Source: Alteromonadaceae bacterium
GTDB lineage: Bacteria; Pseudomonadota; Gammaproteobacteria; Enterobacterales; Alteromonadaceae
Reading direction: 5' to 3'
NCBI GenBank assembly: GCA_013216015.1
Contig: JABSOI010000023.1
Coordinates: 32,735 to 96,734, forward strand
DNA length: 64,000 nucleotides
Shown piece after piece: positions 19,447 through 28,260 of the stretch. The notes beneath the pieces are model-generated. The model ran no database searches and was not told where the DNA came from. It saw only the letters and a program-made list of their open reading frames with translations. Position numbers and translations under genes: made by a program. Within the stretch, counting starts at the first letter, position 1. Every line of letters begins with the position of its first letter.

Positions 19447-20544
19447 TTACAAAGTTGTTGAGTGAAGTTGGATGTGGTTTTTGGACATTTTCTGATAACT
19501 AATATCGAAATTGCTGTTTAGTGATTGCAGTAAACCGTCGATATCACCAGCCTTAAAATAACCGGCTATTTTAATATTTGTTAATAAGGGGTCAATAATT
19601 TCGAAGCGTGTATTTGTATAGCGACTAACTTCATTCAGTGCATCAGCAAGGAATTCACCGTCAAAAATTAATACACCATGCTGCCAGGCTAAATCTCGTT
19701 GGACCTGATCTTGGGACACAGATACTGTTTGAATGGGGGTCTGGATACTTTTTTCTATAATTGCTTTTTCTCCAGAAGTAACAATAATACCCAGAGGTTT
19801 TTCAGTAGCCATTGTGGTTATTTCGGTAGCCGTTGTGGTTATTTCTGTAGATGTTTTATCGGTAATTTTACTTGTTTTAGTGATTAAGACCCTGCCTTGT
19901 GTAACCACTAATTCCATGTCGTTTTCATTGTTTTTTTGAATGTTGAAGGTAGTGCCTAAAGCGGTGAAAGATTGAGCGCCTGAGATTACAGTAAATGGTC
20001 TGGTTGTATCTTTGACTACATCAAAAAGAGCCTCGCCTCTAAATAAGGTTAGATTACGTCTGTCTGGGGTATAAGCAATTTGAACTAAGCTATTCGTATT
20101 TAGTTGAATTTTAGTTCCATCGGGTAAGGTATAACTTGATTGTTCACCAATTTTCGTTTCAAAGGTGTTTGTATTGCTTAGCGATGAAGTTGGATTAAGG
20201 AGTAAAAAAGGGTCGAAGGAAAAAAATAAACCACCACCAAAAATAGACACTAGTGCAATACTGGCGGCCATAGCAATTTTTAAAAATCTTTTAGTTTGAG
20301 CTACAGGTTTTCTTTCTATGGGAAATAGCCCGCTTAACTCATTAAGCACACTTAAATCATCCCATAAACTTGCCATTTCAAATAACATTTCCTGATGGGC
20401 TATATCTTGATTTATCCAGGCGATAAGTTGTTGTTGTTCTTCAGTCGTCAAACCCCTGTCCATCCGAGAAACCCACAAACTCGCTTGTTCTTGTAAAATT
20501 ACTGTGTTCTCTATTTTACCTGGGAATGGTGTCACTTTAGTCAT
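19447..20544 (-). CDS. FecR-like transmembrane anti-sigma regulator
   Basis: A 365-aa inner-membrane regulator. Order: N-terminal DUF4880-type cytoplasmic helix bundle with EEQQQLIAWINQDIAHQEML (~38-57), one membrane helix (~88-110), periplasmic FecR domain (~130-215, YTLPDGTKIQLNTNSLV and FRGEALFDV), and a C-terminal DUF4974-like region (~285-360). It should relay a signal from the STN domain of the receptor to the sigma factor. Only 3 bp separate it from the sigma gene upstream. A Thr-rich low-complexity insert at ~222-250 (reiterated TEITT/MATE) is encoded by an imperfect nucleotide repeat and is probably a slippage product. Confidence 0.88.
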   Translation of the reverse strand: MTKVTPFPGKIENTVILQEQASLWVSRMDRGLTTEEQQQLIAWINQDIAHQEMLFEMASLWDDLSVLNELSGLFPIERKPVAQTKRFLKIAMAASIALVSIFGGGLFFSFDPFLLLNPTSSLSNTNTFETKIGEQSSYTLPDGTKIQLNTNSLVQIAYTPDRRNLTLFRGEALFDVVKDTTRPFTVISGAQSFTALGTTFNIQKNNENDMELVVTQGRVLITKTSKITDKTSTEITTTATEITTMATEKPLGIIVTSGEKAIIEKSIQTPIQTVSVSQDQVQRDLAWQHGVLIFDGEFLADALNEVSRYTNTRFEIIDPLLTNIKIAGYFKAGDIDGLLQSLNSNFDISYQKMSKNHIQLHSTTL

Positions 20545-20547
20545 CTG

Positions 20548-21117
20548 CTATAAACTCCTTTTACTTTGAACATCTGCTATAGGAGACACTGAATTCGTCA
20601 TTTTTTCATCAGAATTTTCAAATTTTTCCATATATTGTGCACAACTTAACAGTCCTTTAGCGACATGTTTTTCTACTGTGCTTTGAGATAAGTTCAAATG
20701 TTGTGAAATTTCTTTCTGGCTTAAGCCATAGACCTTTTTTAGAATAAAACTCTTTCGTACACAAGGGCTTAATTGTTCTGTTGCTTTACAAAAAAGTAAA
20801 AATCTTTCCTTGATTTCAAATACAGTTTCAAAACTGGGTGTAATTAATTCAACAGGAGGCTCGGTAAAATCTTCTATTGAATGATTAAACTTGTTATCCC
20901 ATTTTGCCACGTGATTAAGCGCAAGATTTTTAGCCGTTTTAAGCATATAACTGCGAGCATATTGTATTTCTTGCTTTAAATCAGCCTCATAACTGCGAAC
21001 GAAAGTTTCCTGTATTATATCTTCAATATCTTCAGAGCGAACAATACGGCTAATAAAATGTTTAAGACTGGCGGAATAACTAACGAATATCTTCGATAAC
21101 TTCGTTTCCCTACCCAT
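20548..21117 (-). CDS. FecI-like ECF RNA polymerase sigma factor
   Basis: A 189-aa ECF sigma-70 factor with region 2 (SYSASLKHFISRIVRSEDIEDIIQETFVRSYE) and region 4 (ERFLLFCKATEQLSPCVRKSFILKKVYGLSQKEISQHLNLSQSTVEKHV). The YGLSQKEIA-like segment followed by STVEKHV is typical of the FecI/iron-starvation class. First gene of the sigma-FecR-receptor set, all minus strand. The probable target is the promoter of the receptor gene or of the set itself; the 160-bp gap before the receptor is a likely place for it. Confidence 0.9.
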   Translation of the reverse strand: MGRETKLSKIFVSYSASLKHFISRIVRSEDIEDIIQETFVRSYEADLKQEIQYARSYMLKTAKNLALNHVAKWDNKFNHSIEDFTEPPVELITPSFETVFEIKERFLLFCKATEQLSPCVRKSFILKKVYGLSQKEISQHLNLSQSTVEKHVAKGLLSCAQYMEKFENSDEKMTNSVSPIADVQSKRSL

Positions 21118-21183
21118 ATTTATTCACTCTGGACAATTATTGCGTTGCTCCAGTCTAATTCGAAATTTAAACAAGAACAATGA

Positions 21184-22446
21184 CTATTTTTTAGTCGATT
21201 TGGTTTTTTGCTTTTTCATGGTTCGTTTAGAGTGTTTTTTAGCTTTCGCTTTTTTTTGAGCTGTCGTTATTTTTATTTTCGGTTTTTTCAATGCTACCCT
21301 AGATTCTTTGTTTTTAGGGCGTAGCTCCTGAATAACCCGACGTTGTAATCGTTCATTGGTGTAACGTTCAATCTTTCCAATAACAGCCATTTCATGAGCT
21401 TCTACCAGAGAAATTGCCGTTCCTTTGTTGCCTGCACGACCAGTACGGCCAATACGGTGGATGTAAATGTCGGCTTTGCGTGGCATGTCAAAATTGATAA
21501 CATGATCAATATCATCAATATCTAAACCCCGAGCGGCGACATCGGTGGCTACAAGAATATCCACATGGCCATTTTTTAGTCGTTCCATGGCTTTGTTACG
21601 TTTGTCTTGGGGCATTTTTCCTTCAAGCCAGACACAAGGCAATTCTTCGGCGTATAATTTTCCAGATAAGAACTGTACGGTTTCTCGTTTATTGGCAAAG
21701 ACAACAACACGTTTTACTTCTTCTTGCTTAAGTATATTGGTTAACAGGTTTATTTTATGTTGAATGTTATCTGCCAGATGCATCCATTGATGAATTTTCG
21801 CTTTTTCTTTACGTGAAGGGTTAGACTCTAAAAATGCAGGTTCAGTTAAAACTTCTTTGGCGAAGCGAATAACTCCGGCACCTTCCAACGTTGCTGAAAA
21901 TAGCATAGTTTGTTTGCGCCAGCGGGCCTCAGCCACAATACGGTTAATTACTTCTGAAAAGCCCATGTCCAGCATTCGATCTGCTTCATCTAAAATGAGT
22001 ATTTCAATTTCACGGGCGTCAAATTGCTCGCTTTCTATATACTCAAGTAAGCGACCGGGAGTTGCAACCAACACATCAGTGGTGCTGGTTAATATATCGG
22101 AATGACTACCGTAATTTACTCCGCCGGTGATCACCCCTGTTTTAATTTTGGTCAGCGAGGTGATTTTTTCGCAATCGTCACCAATTTGCAGGGCAAGTTC
22201 ACGGGTTGGCGTGAGAATTAATACTCTGGGAAATCCAGGTTTTGTTCTGGGGTAATCGAGTAAATGCTGAGCGATAGGTAATAAAAAAGCAGCTGTTTTC
22301 CCTGTTCCTGTAGGTGCGGAAGCTAAAATATCTCTTCCGGTCATCGCCTCAGGTAATACTAATTCTTGGATAGAGGTTGGCTTTTTAAACCCCATTTCTT
22401 TAATGCTGCCTAATAATTCAGAGTCGAGGTCAAATTGCTCAAACAT
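21184..22446 (-). CDS. srmB: DEAD-box ATP-dependent RNA helicase SrmB
   Basis: RNA helicase that aids early 50S ribosome assembly. 420 aa. Motifs in order: Q motif (KPTSIQ), SAPTGTGKT, PTRELAL, TPGR, DEADRMLDMGF, SAT, ARGLDIDDIDHV and HRIGRTGRAG. The run RWRKQTMLFSATLEGAGV and the pre-motif block EKAKIHQWMHLADNIQHK match E. coli SrmB closely, which separates it from RhlE, RhlB and DeaD. The tail (~375-420) is Lys-rich and disordered, as usual. Confidence 0.93.
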   Translation of the reverse strand: MFEQFDLDSELLGSIKEMGFKKPTSIQELVLPEAMTGRDILASAPTGTGKTAAFLLPIAQHLLDYPRTKPGFPRVLILTPTRELALQIGDDCEKITSLTKIKTGVITGGVNYGSHSDILTSTTDVLVATPGRLLEYIESEQFDAREIEILILDEADRMLDMGFSEVINRIVAEARWRKQTMLFSATLEGAGVIRFAKEVLTEPAFLESNPSRKEKAKIHQWMHLADNIQHKINLLTNILKQEEVKRVVVFANKRETVQFLSGKLYAEELPCVWLEGKMPQDKRNKAMERLKNGHVDILVATDVAARGLDIDDIDHVINFDMPRKADIYIHRIGRTGRAGNKGTAISLVEAHEMAVIGKIERYTNERLQRRVIQELRPKNKESRVALKKPKIKITTAQKKAKAKKHSKRTMKKQKTKSTKK

Positions 22447-22616
22447 ATAATGATACTTTCTTGAAACTTCAGATGGGCGGATTATATACTTAAACCCCTT
22501 GAAAATATAGAGGCTGGCAAAGGGGTGGCGTCTATTTTATTGGTATTTTAATGTACGATAATTTACCTGACTGCCTAGTCTTAATTTTAACCAGCACTTT
22601 TACTCAGCATAATAAC

Positions 22617-23138
22617 TTAACAGATCAACTCGGCAAATTCTTCCAATATTTGTTCACACCACTGAGATAAACGTTCATCAGTCAATTGATATTGATTATC
22701 TTCATCAAGTGATAAACCAACAAAGTGACTCTTGTCTTGGGTCAGAGCTTTAGATGCTTCAAATTCGTAACCTTGATTTGGCCAGAAGCCAATATAGTTA
22801 GCCCCTGAAGGAGTAATTTCCTGATGAAGCATTCCTAAAGCATCTTGAAACCATTCGGTATAACCGATTTGATCGCCCATGCCGTATAACGCAATAATTT
22901 TGTTATTGAGATCTAAATTGATGATATCTTCCCAGGATGACTCCCAATCTTCCTGAAGTTGGCCATAATCCCAGGTAGAAATACCAAAGATTATAAGATC
23001 GTAATCTTGACAAAGTGCTAGTGGAGTTTCTTTTATATTATAAATATCGACTAACTCACCGCCGATAATTGTTTGTATTTTTTCTGCGATTATTTCGGTA
23101 TAGCAGGTTGTTGAGCCGTAAAATAAGCCGATTTTCAT
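22617..23138 (-). CDS. fldB: flavodoxin FldB
   Basis: A 173-aa long-chain flavodoxin that carries electrons on FMN. The phosphate-binding loop GSTTCYTE is at residues ~8-15, the W-containing FMN loop is STWDYGQLQEDW, and the second FMN loop is GMGDQIGY. The stretch resembles FldB rather than FldA. In E. coli fldB precedes xerD-dsbC-recJ; here dsbC and recJ follow on the other strand with no xerD. Confidence 0.9.
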   Translation of the reverse strand: MKIGLFYGSTTCYTEIIAEKIQTIIGGELVDIYNIKETPLALCQDYDLIIFGISTWDYGQLQEDWESSWEDIINLDLNNKIIALYGMGDQIGYTEWFQDALGMLHQEITPSGANYIGFWPNQGYEFEASKALTQDKSHFVGLSLDEDNQYQLTDERLSQWCEQILEEFAELIC

Positions 23139-23518
23139 TCTTAGTTCTCTGTAAATCTTTAACCATGGTGCTTGGAAATTATTAATTTTTCCTAAGCAGA
23201 GCTCCTAAGCAGAGCAAGGTTGTCTAAAAATATAATGGGTGAGTTTATCAGAAGCCGGGCTATATACCAATTTTGCTAATTCACTTCTATGTTGGTGTTG
23301 AACTATTTTCATGGAACGTATTGCCGTTGTTTGAATAAAAAAATGTGGTAGACTGTTGATGATCTGTATTTATGCAGGTGATATGCAGGTGATTTGAATA
23401 TCCATAATATTTGAATTTTTTGTTTAATGAATGGCAATTTTATTTCGATATCAGAGGTCTATAGATATTGTCGAAAGTTTTTTTATTGCTTATACAATTA
23501 TAATTTTAGGAAGTTGTC
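23139..23518. other. 380-bp intergenic region where xerD would be expected
   Basis: No coding sequence is seen on either strand. It holds a 13-bp direct duplication (CCTAAGCAGAGCT, 23191-23216), a single TATATACCAATT motif near 23261, and the divergent promoters of fldB and dsbC. GGAAG at about 23510-23514 serves dsbC. Confidence 0.6.
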
Positions 23519-24286
23519 ATGTTTAATAAGTGCTCAGTTATAATATTCACATTACTATTTAGTTGCTCCACTTTTGTTTTTGCATGGGAAAAAGAAGCAG
23601 CTTCTTCTACCGGCATACAAACATTTAATGCAAAACAAATAACGACCAAACTAACCTCTTTATTAGGTATGGAAATTAAAAGTGTCAGAATAACACCTAT
23701 GGCCGGACTTGCTGAAGTGGTAACATCTCAAGGATTGTTTTACACCAGCTTCGATGGTCAGTTTTTTATTGAGGGAACGTTATACGGTTTAGGTGAAAAG
23801 GTGTCGAATTTAACAGAAAACACTTTAGCCCGAGTTCGTGTGGAAGGTCTTAAAGAATTTGAAAAAGACATGATTGTTTATCCTGCAAAAGATGAGAAAC
23901 ATGTTATTAATGTGTTTACAGATATTACCTGTGGTTATTGTCGGAAAATGCACCAGCAAATAGATGCTTATAATGATTTAGGAATAACTGTTCGTTATTT
24001 AGCATATCCTCGTGCTGGTATTAAAGATAGAACTGGCAGTTTTACTCCGGGCTTTAAAGATTTACGTTCCATTTGGTGCCACGATGACCCACAAACTGCA
24101 CTGACTAAAGCTAAGTCGGGTTCAAGTGTTGAACTGCGCGTTTGTGATAAGCCGGTAGCTGAAGAATTTAATTTTGGTCGACAAGTTGGAGTTAACAGTA
24201 CACCAACAGTTATTACCAGCAATGGCACACTGATGCCGGGTTATCGCAAACCTCAAGAACTGTTAAAAATTCTAGAAAACATGTAA
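23519..24286 (+). CDS. dsbC: thiol:disulfide interchange protein DsbC
   Basis: Periplasmic disulfide isomerase. 255 aa with signal peptide (~1-22, ending FAWEK), N-terminal dimerisation domain and C-terminal thioredoxin fold. The redox pair is C138-G-Y-C141 (DITCGYCRKMH); a second structural cysteine pair lies in SIWCHDD and RVCDKP; the cis-Pro loop is NSTPTV. Immediately upstream of recJ as in E. coli. A 17-bp duplication of the last codons follows the stop. Confidence 0.95.
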   Translation: MFNKCSVIIFTLLFSCSTFVFAWEKEAASSTGIQTFNAKQITTKLTSLLGMEIKSVRITPMAGLAEVVTSQGLFYTSFDGQFFIEGTLYGLGEKVSNLTENTLARVRVEGLKEFEKDMIVYPAKDEKHVINVFTDITCGYCRKMHQQIDAYNDLGITVRYLAYPRAGIKDRTGSFTPGFKDLRSIWCHDDPQTALTKAKSGSSVELRVCDKPVAEEFNFGRQVGVNSTPTVITSNGTLMPGYRKPQELLKILENM

Positions 24287-24372
24287 CTCTAGAAAACATA
24301 TAACTTAACTTAGGTTAGTTATAGGCTTATCCTTACAGCTTTTTAGTTACCAGTTTATAGTTACCAGTTTAT
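24271..24372. repeat. two short direct duplications after dsbC
   Basis: TCTAGAAAACATGTAAC is repeated once in tandem over the dsbC stop (24271-24304, one mismatch), and AGTTACCAGTTTAT is repeated perfectly in tandem at 24345-24372. Confidence 0.85.
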
Positions 24373-24410
24373 AAGAAAGGTTTACAAACAAAGGTTTAAT
24401 AAATCGTTAT

Positions 24411-24441
24411 AAAATGGCAAGTCGTTGACTTGTCATTTTTT
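24411..24441 (+). terminator. rho-independent terminator between dsbC and recJ
   Basis: A 12-bp stem AAATGGCAAGTC / GACTTGTCATTT (one G-T wobble) with loop GTT, followed by T residues. It suggests dsbC and recJ are transcribed separately here. Confidence 0.88.
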
Positions 24442-24503
24442 GTTTAAGCTGATCCCAAAATTCTCTTATTGATTTGGGATAACCCAACAGGGCCGACATA
24501 TTT

Positions 24504-26345
24504 ATGCAAAAACAAATTATTCGTCGTCAAAGGGTCAATGATGATCATTTAAATAATACCCTCCACCCTGTTATTAAACAAATATATGCCAGCCGTGGAG
24601 TTGTTAGTGAGCAGGAGCTTGAACTAAAAGTTAACCAGTTATGTGCTATAGGAGGATTAAAAGGCCTTGATCAGGCTTGTAAGCTATTGCATCAGGCATT
24701 AGTTGATAACCTGAAAATTATCATTGTTGGAGATTTTGATGCCGACGGGGCAACGAGTACTGCGTTGATGATGGAAGCTTTGGCTGCAATGGGGAGTTTC
24801 AATCATAATTTTTTAGTGCCTAATCGTTTTGAATACGGGTATGGTTTGACACCTGAAATAGTTGATATTGCATTTGCTCAAGGTGCGCAAGTTATAGTGA
24901 CGGTAGATAATGGTATTAGCTGTTTAGCAGGTGTTAAGCATGCAAAATCATTAGGTTTAATCGTAATTGTTACTGATCATCATTTACCGGGTAAAGAGAC
25001 CCCACCTGCGGATGCCATTGTGAATCCAAATCAGCATGGTTGTGATTTCCCCAGTAAGTCTTTAGCGGGTGTTGGTGTTGCATTTTATTTAATGCTGTCG
25101 CTGAGAAAATATTTACGGGAGTTAAACTGGTTTCAAGAGAAAGGTTTTGCTGAGCCTAATGTTGCCCAGCTGCTCGATTTAGTTGCTTTAGGAACTGTTG
25201 CTGATGTCGTTTCTTTAGATGCGAATAATCGAATTTTGGTTGAGCAAGGCTTAAAACGTATTCGAGCCGGACAAACACGACCGGGAATTCAAGCCCTGAT
25301 AGAAGTTTCAGGGAAAAATCAGCAACGATTAGTGGCCAGTGATTTTGGATTTTCGCTCGGACCCAGAATTAATGCAGCAGGTCGATTAGATGATATGTCT
25401 TATGGCATAAATTGCTTGTTAGCCCGCGATATTTCCAGTGCCAGAGCCATGGCGGCGGAATTGGATGATCTTAATAAAACGCGTAGAGAGATTGAGCAAG
25501 GCATTCAACAAGAAGCTGAACGGGTGTTAAAACAGCTAAACTTTGATGATGATAATTTACCCAATGCAATAGCTTTATATCAAAAAGACTGGCATCAAGG
25601 TGTTATAGGTATTGTTGCAGGCCGATTAAAAGAAAAATTCCACCGTCCCAGTATAGTCTTTGCGCTAGCTAAAGAAATTACGTTAGCTGAAGAAGATGCG
25701 TTAGCAGAAGAAAGTGCGCTAACGGAAGAGACTGCACAAGCTGAAGAAATAAGTTCAATTAACGAAAATGTAACCGAAAAGGCGACATCAGAAATTGAAA
25801 TTAAAGGCTCTGCCCGTTCAATTCCCGGATTACATATACGTGATTTACTTGAACATATCGATAGCCAACATCCTGGATTAATTCTTAAATTTGGTGGTCA
25901 TGCAATGGCTGCAGGATTATCAATTTATCAACATAACTTTGAAAAATTTCAAACTCTGTTAAACGACTTGGCTGGGCTGTGGATCAAAGAAGAAGATTTT
26001 AATGGCGTGATTTTATCAGACGGAGATTTACCCGTTAATGAAATGACCTTAGATTTCGCAGAGCAAATACGGGCAGCAGGGCCATGGGGACAAAATTTTT
26101 CAGAGCCGCTTTTTGATGATCACTTCACCCTTGTTCAACAACGTATTGTTGGTGAAAAGCACCTAAAGATAGTGGTACAAAAAGACCAGCAAGTATTTGA
26201 TGGCATAGCTTTCAATGTTGACATAAAAGCCTGGCCCAATGCCAAGGCAGAGAAAGTGCATTTAGCGTACCGATTAGATGTGAACGAATTTCGTGGTAAA
26301 CGGAATGTGCAGTTGATGGTTGAGTGTATTAAAGCAATTGATTAA
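24504..26345 (+). CDS. recJ: single-stranded-DNA-specific exonuclease RecJ
   Basis: 5'-3' ssDNA exonuclease of recombination and mismatch repair. 613 aa against 577 in E. coli. DHH-superfamily motifs: GDFDADG (Asp77, 79, 81), TVDNG, VTDHH (158-160), LGTVADVV. DHHA1 motif: FGGHAMAAG. The extra length is an acidic, low-complexity insertion at about residues 390-433, with ALAEE/ALTEE/AQAEE reiterations, in the loop before the conserved GSARSI. That loop is short in E. coli RecJ, so the core should be unaffected. prfB, the usual next gene, lies 7 kb away behind accessory genes. Confidence 0.95.
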   Translation: MQKQIIRRQRVNDDHLNNTLHPVIKQIYASRGVVSEQELELKVNQLCAIGGLKGLDQACKLLHQALVDNLKIIIVGDFDADGATSTALMMEALAAMGSFNHNFLVPNRFEYGYGLTPEIVDIAFAQGAQVIVTVDNGISCLAGVKHAKSLGLIVIVTDHHLPGKETPPADAIVNPNQHGCDFPSKSLAGVGVAFYLMLSLRKYLRELNWFQEKGFAEPNVAQLLDLVALGTVADVVSLDANNRILVEQGLKRIRAGQTRPGIQALIEVSGKNQQRLVASDFGFSLGPRINAAGRLDDMSYGINCLLARDISSARAMAAELDDLNKTRREIEQGIQQEAERVLKQLNFDDDNLPNAIALYQKDWHQGVIGIVAGRLKEKFHRPSIVFALAKEITLAEEDALAEESALTEETAQAEEISSINENVTEKATSEIEIKGSARSIPGLHIRDLLEHIDSQHPGLILKFGGHAMAAGLSIYQHNFEKFQTLLNDLAGLWIKEEDFNGVILSDGDLPVNEMTLDFAEQIRAAGPWGQNFSEPLFDDHFTLVQQRIVGEKHLKIVVQKDQQVFDGIAFNVDIKAWPNAKAEKVHLAYRLDVNEFRGKRNVQLMVECIKAID

Positions 26346-26435
26346 ATAACTTGTCATTTTAGTTGTAGGATTGGCCAGAATCGTAATCATTTAGTTACAT
26401 ATCTAGCAAGAGTAATAGGCAAGACTCTGTGTGGT

Positions 26436-26480
26436 GAACTTGAAGTGCCCCGGGAACTTGAAGTGCCCGGGGTCGGACCT
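26436..26480. repeat. tandem duplication in the recJ downstream gap
   Basis: GAACTTGAAGTGCCC(C)GGG occurs twice in tandem and is followed by GTCGGACCT. The rest of the 326-bp gap between recJ and the aminotransferase shows no gene. Confidence 0.75.
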
Positions 26481-26671
26481 ACGCAACGGTATGATTGACT
26501 TATAGTTAGCAGGTATAACAAGGCGTTTTACAAGCTTAAACCTATGCTTTTAGCCTATAAATCGATAGGGTAAGGCTGAAGTGACAACATGACAATTATC
26601 TATTGAATGGCATATCCTTTCTTAGAAACAGTATTTTGTACTCAAAAAGGGTTTTCTCCAATAGTCCATAA

Positions 26672-27928
26672 TTAATCAAAAAAATCCCTCAATGCCCCAA
26701 CCAATCTTTTAACTTCATCCAAGGTATTATAATGTGCAATACTGATCCTGATAACACCATCCTCTAAATCTTCAATACCCATTTTTTCAAGCAGCCTGTA
26801 AGCATAAAAATGACCATTGGAAATGGCAATATCCCGTTTTCCAAGAAATTCACAGAGGTCTAGTGATTTTTTTCCTAAAAGCTGAAGAGAAAAATTAGCT
26901 TCTCTATTTTCCATATCCATTTTACCCAGTAACCTCACGGGTAAATCTTTTATTCCTTCAAGAAGTAACGCGCCTAATTCGTTTTCATGATGATGCATCA
27001 AACGTGAGATTTCCTGCGATTTTTCGTACAAACTTTTATCAGAATTGCCAAAATGATGTAAATGCAGGGTGTTAAAAAACTGACCTAATCCAGCAAGTGC
27101 AGCTATTGAAGCATGATCAGGTCCTGAAGAATCCAGCAGTTTCCATGCTTTTGTGTTTTCATTAAAAAAATGACATTGCGGGGTGAGTTCGCTCATAAAG
27201 TCAGGAGAAATATACATAACGCCATTATGAGTACCATACGTTTTATAGGTACTGAAACAATAAGCATCAACTCCATATGATACAATATCTGGCCAACTAT
27301 GAGGGGCGAAAGAAACACCATCAACCACAATTTTCGCGCCAAACTTATGTACTTTATCAGCGATCTCGCGAATAGGATTAATGCTGCCAATAATATTAGA
27401 GGAGTGCGTTACACTGACCAACTTTGTATTTTCTGTTAGCAGAGCATCAAGATCAGCTAGATCCAGCTCCCCGGACTTCGCATTTACCTGCCAGAACTTA
27501 AGCTTGAGTTTGTTTTGTTTTGCAAGCCTTACCCAACAGCCAATATTAGATTCATGATCTTGTTCGGTAACAATAATTTCATCGTCTTCTTTAATAAATT
27601 CTGAGCAGGCAATACTTAGGGTATTAAAATTTTGTGTTGTTGACGCGCCGAGCGTAATGGACTCTTCAGTAAGACCTAATAACTGGCTTATGACCGTTCG
27701 GCCATTATCCATCTGTTCTCCTGATGACTGTCCCAGAGCATTTAAAGAATGAGGTTGAACTTTGTTATAAAGGTAAAATTGACTTAAAAGTTCTACTACA
27801 ACTTTACAAGGAAAAGTACCTGCAGCATTATCAAAAAAGGCGATATCAGCTTGATCTTTTAATTGAAAAAAAGAGAATTGTGATCTGGCGTAATTTACAT
27901 CAAATGTTTTAAATACATTGTTCATCAT
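26672..27928 (-). CDS. class V aminotransferase, cysteine-desulfurase-like family
   Basis: PLP enzyme of fold type I, 418 aa from the ATG at 27928, chosen because AAGGA lies 5 nt upstream (the ATG at 27925 is equally possible). The PLP lysine is in FSTYKTYGTHNG (~residue 229), with the cofactor Asp in VVDGVSFAPHSWPD and the stacking His in EQDHESN. The catalytic-Cys loop of SufS/IscS (GHHCA type) is replaced by SNGHFYAYRLL, so it should not be a normal cysteine desulfurase. It resembles the broad VC1184-type family of desulfurase-like proteins; the substrate is unknown. It is monocistronic, in the accessory stretch between recJ and prfB. Confidence 0.85.
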   Translation of the reverse strand: MMNNVFKTFDVNYARSQFSFFQLKDQADIAFFDNAAGTFPCKVVVELLSQFYLYNKVQPHSLNALGQSSGEQMDNGRTVISQLLGLTEESITLGASTTQNFNTLSIACSEFIKEDDEIIVTEQDHESNIGCWVRLAKQNKLKLKFWQVNAKSGELDLADLDALLTENTKLVSVTHSSNIIGSINPIREIADKVHKFGAKIVVDGVSFAPHSWPDIVSYGVDAYCFSTYKTYGTHNGVMYISPDFMSELTPQCHFFNENTKAWKLLDSSGPDHASIAALAGLGQFFNTLHLHHFGNSDKSLYEKSQEISRLMHHHENELGALLLEGIKDLPVRLLGKMDMENREANFSLQLLGKKSLDLCEFLGKRDIAISNGHFYAYRLLEKMGIEDLEDGVIRISIAHYNTLDEVKRLVGALRDFFD

Positions 27929-28260
27929 GTTTATCCTTACAATCAAAACTTAATGGCTTGAAGATGGCGCTGCCAGTTGAACACGTGCTAGTTGAACTGG
28001 AAGCAGAGATGCCTGAAGTGATTTAAACAAAAGGCCTTTCTGAAATTTTGTAATAGCAGAATGAAAAGCTACGAAAAGCGTTATATCTGTTAATTGTTCT
28101 GACTTTGCGTAATATAAAAATTCATCTGAACTTATTCAAATGTTTGCAACCTTTTTATCCCGTCTTTGTCAAAAAAGGTTCGCCAATAAAGGTTCGTCAA
28201 AAAAGGTTGCACTTAACTTTCTGCTTTAGTTATCTGCTTTAGTTATCGGCATTAAACAAT
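27929..28260. other. intergenic region with short duplications
   Basis: No gene seen. It contains a reiterated AAAGGTTCG(C/T)C(A) tract (28171-28210) and a tandem TCTGCTTTAGTTA (about 28220-28246), both AT-rich slippage-type repeats. Confidence 0.6.

Noticed and set aside
23255..23275. TATATACCAATT as another copy of the 165-bp element
   Set aside because: Only one end-like motif is present, with no inner core or second arm.
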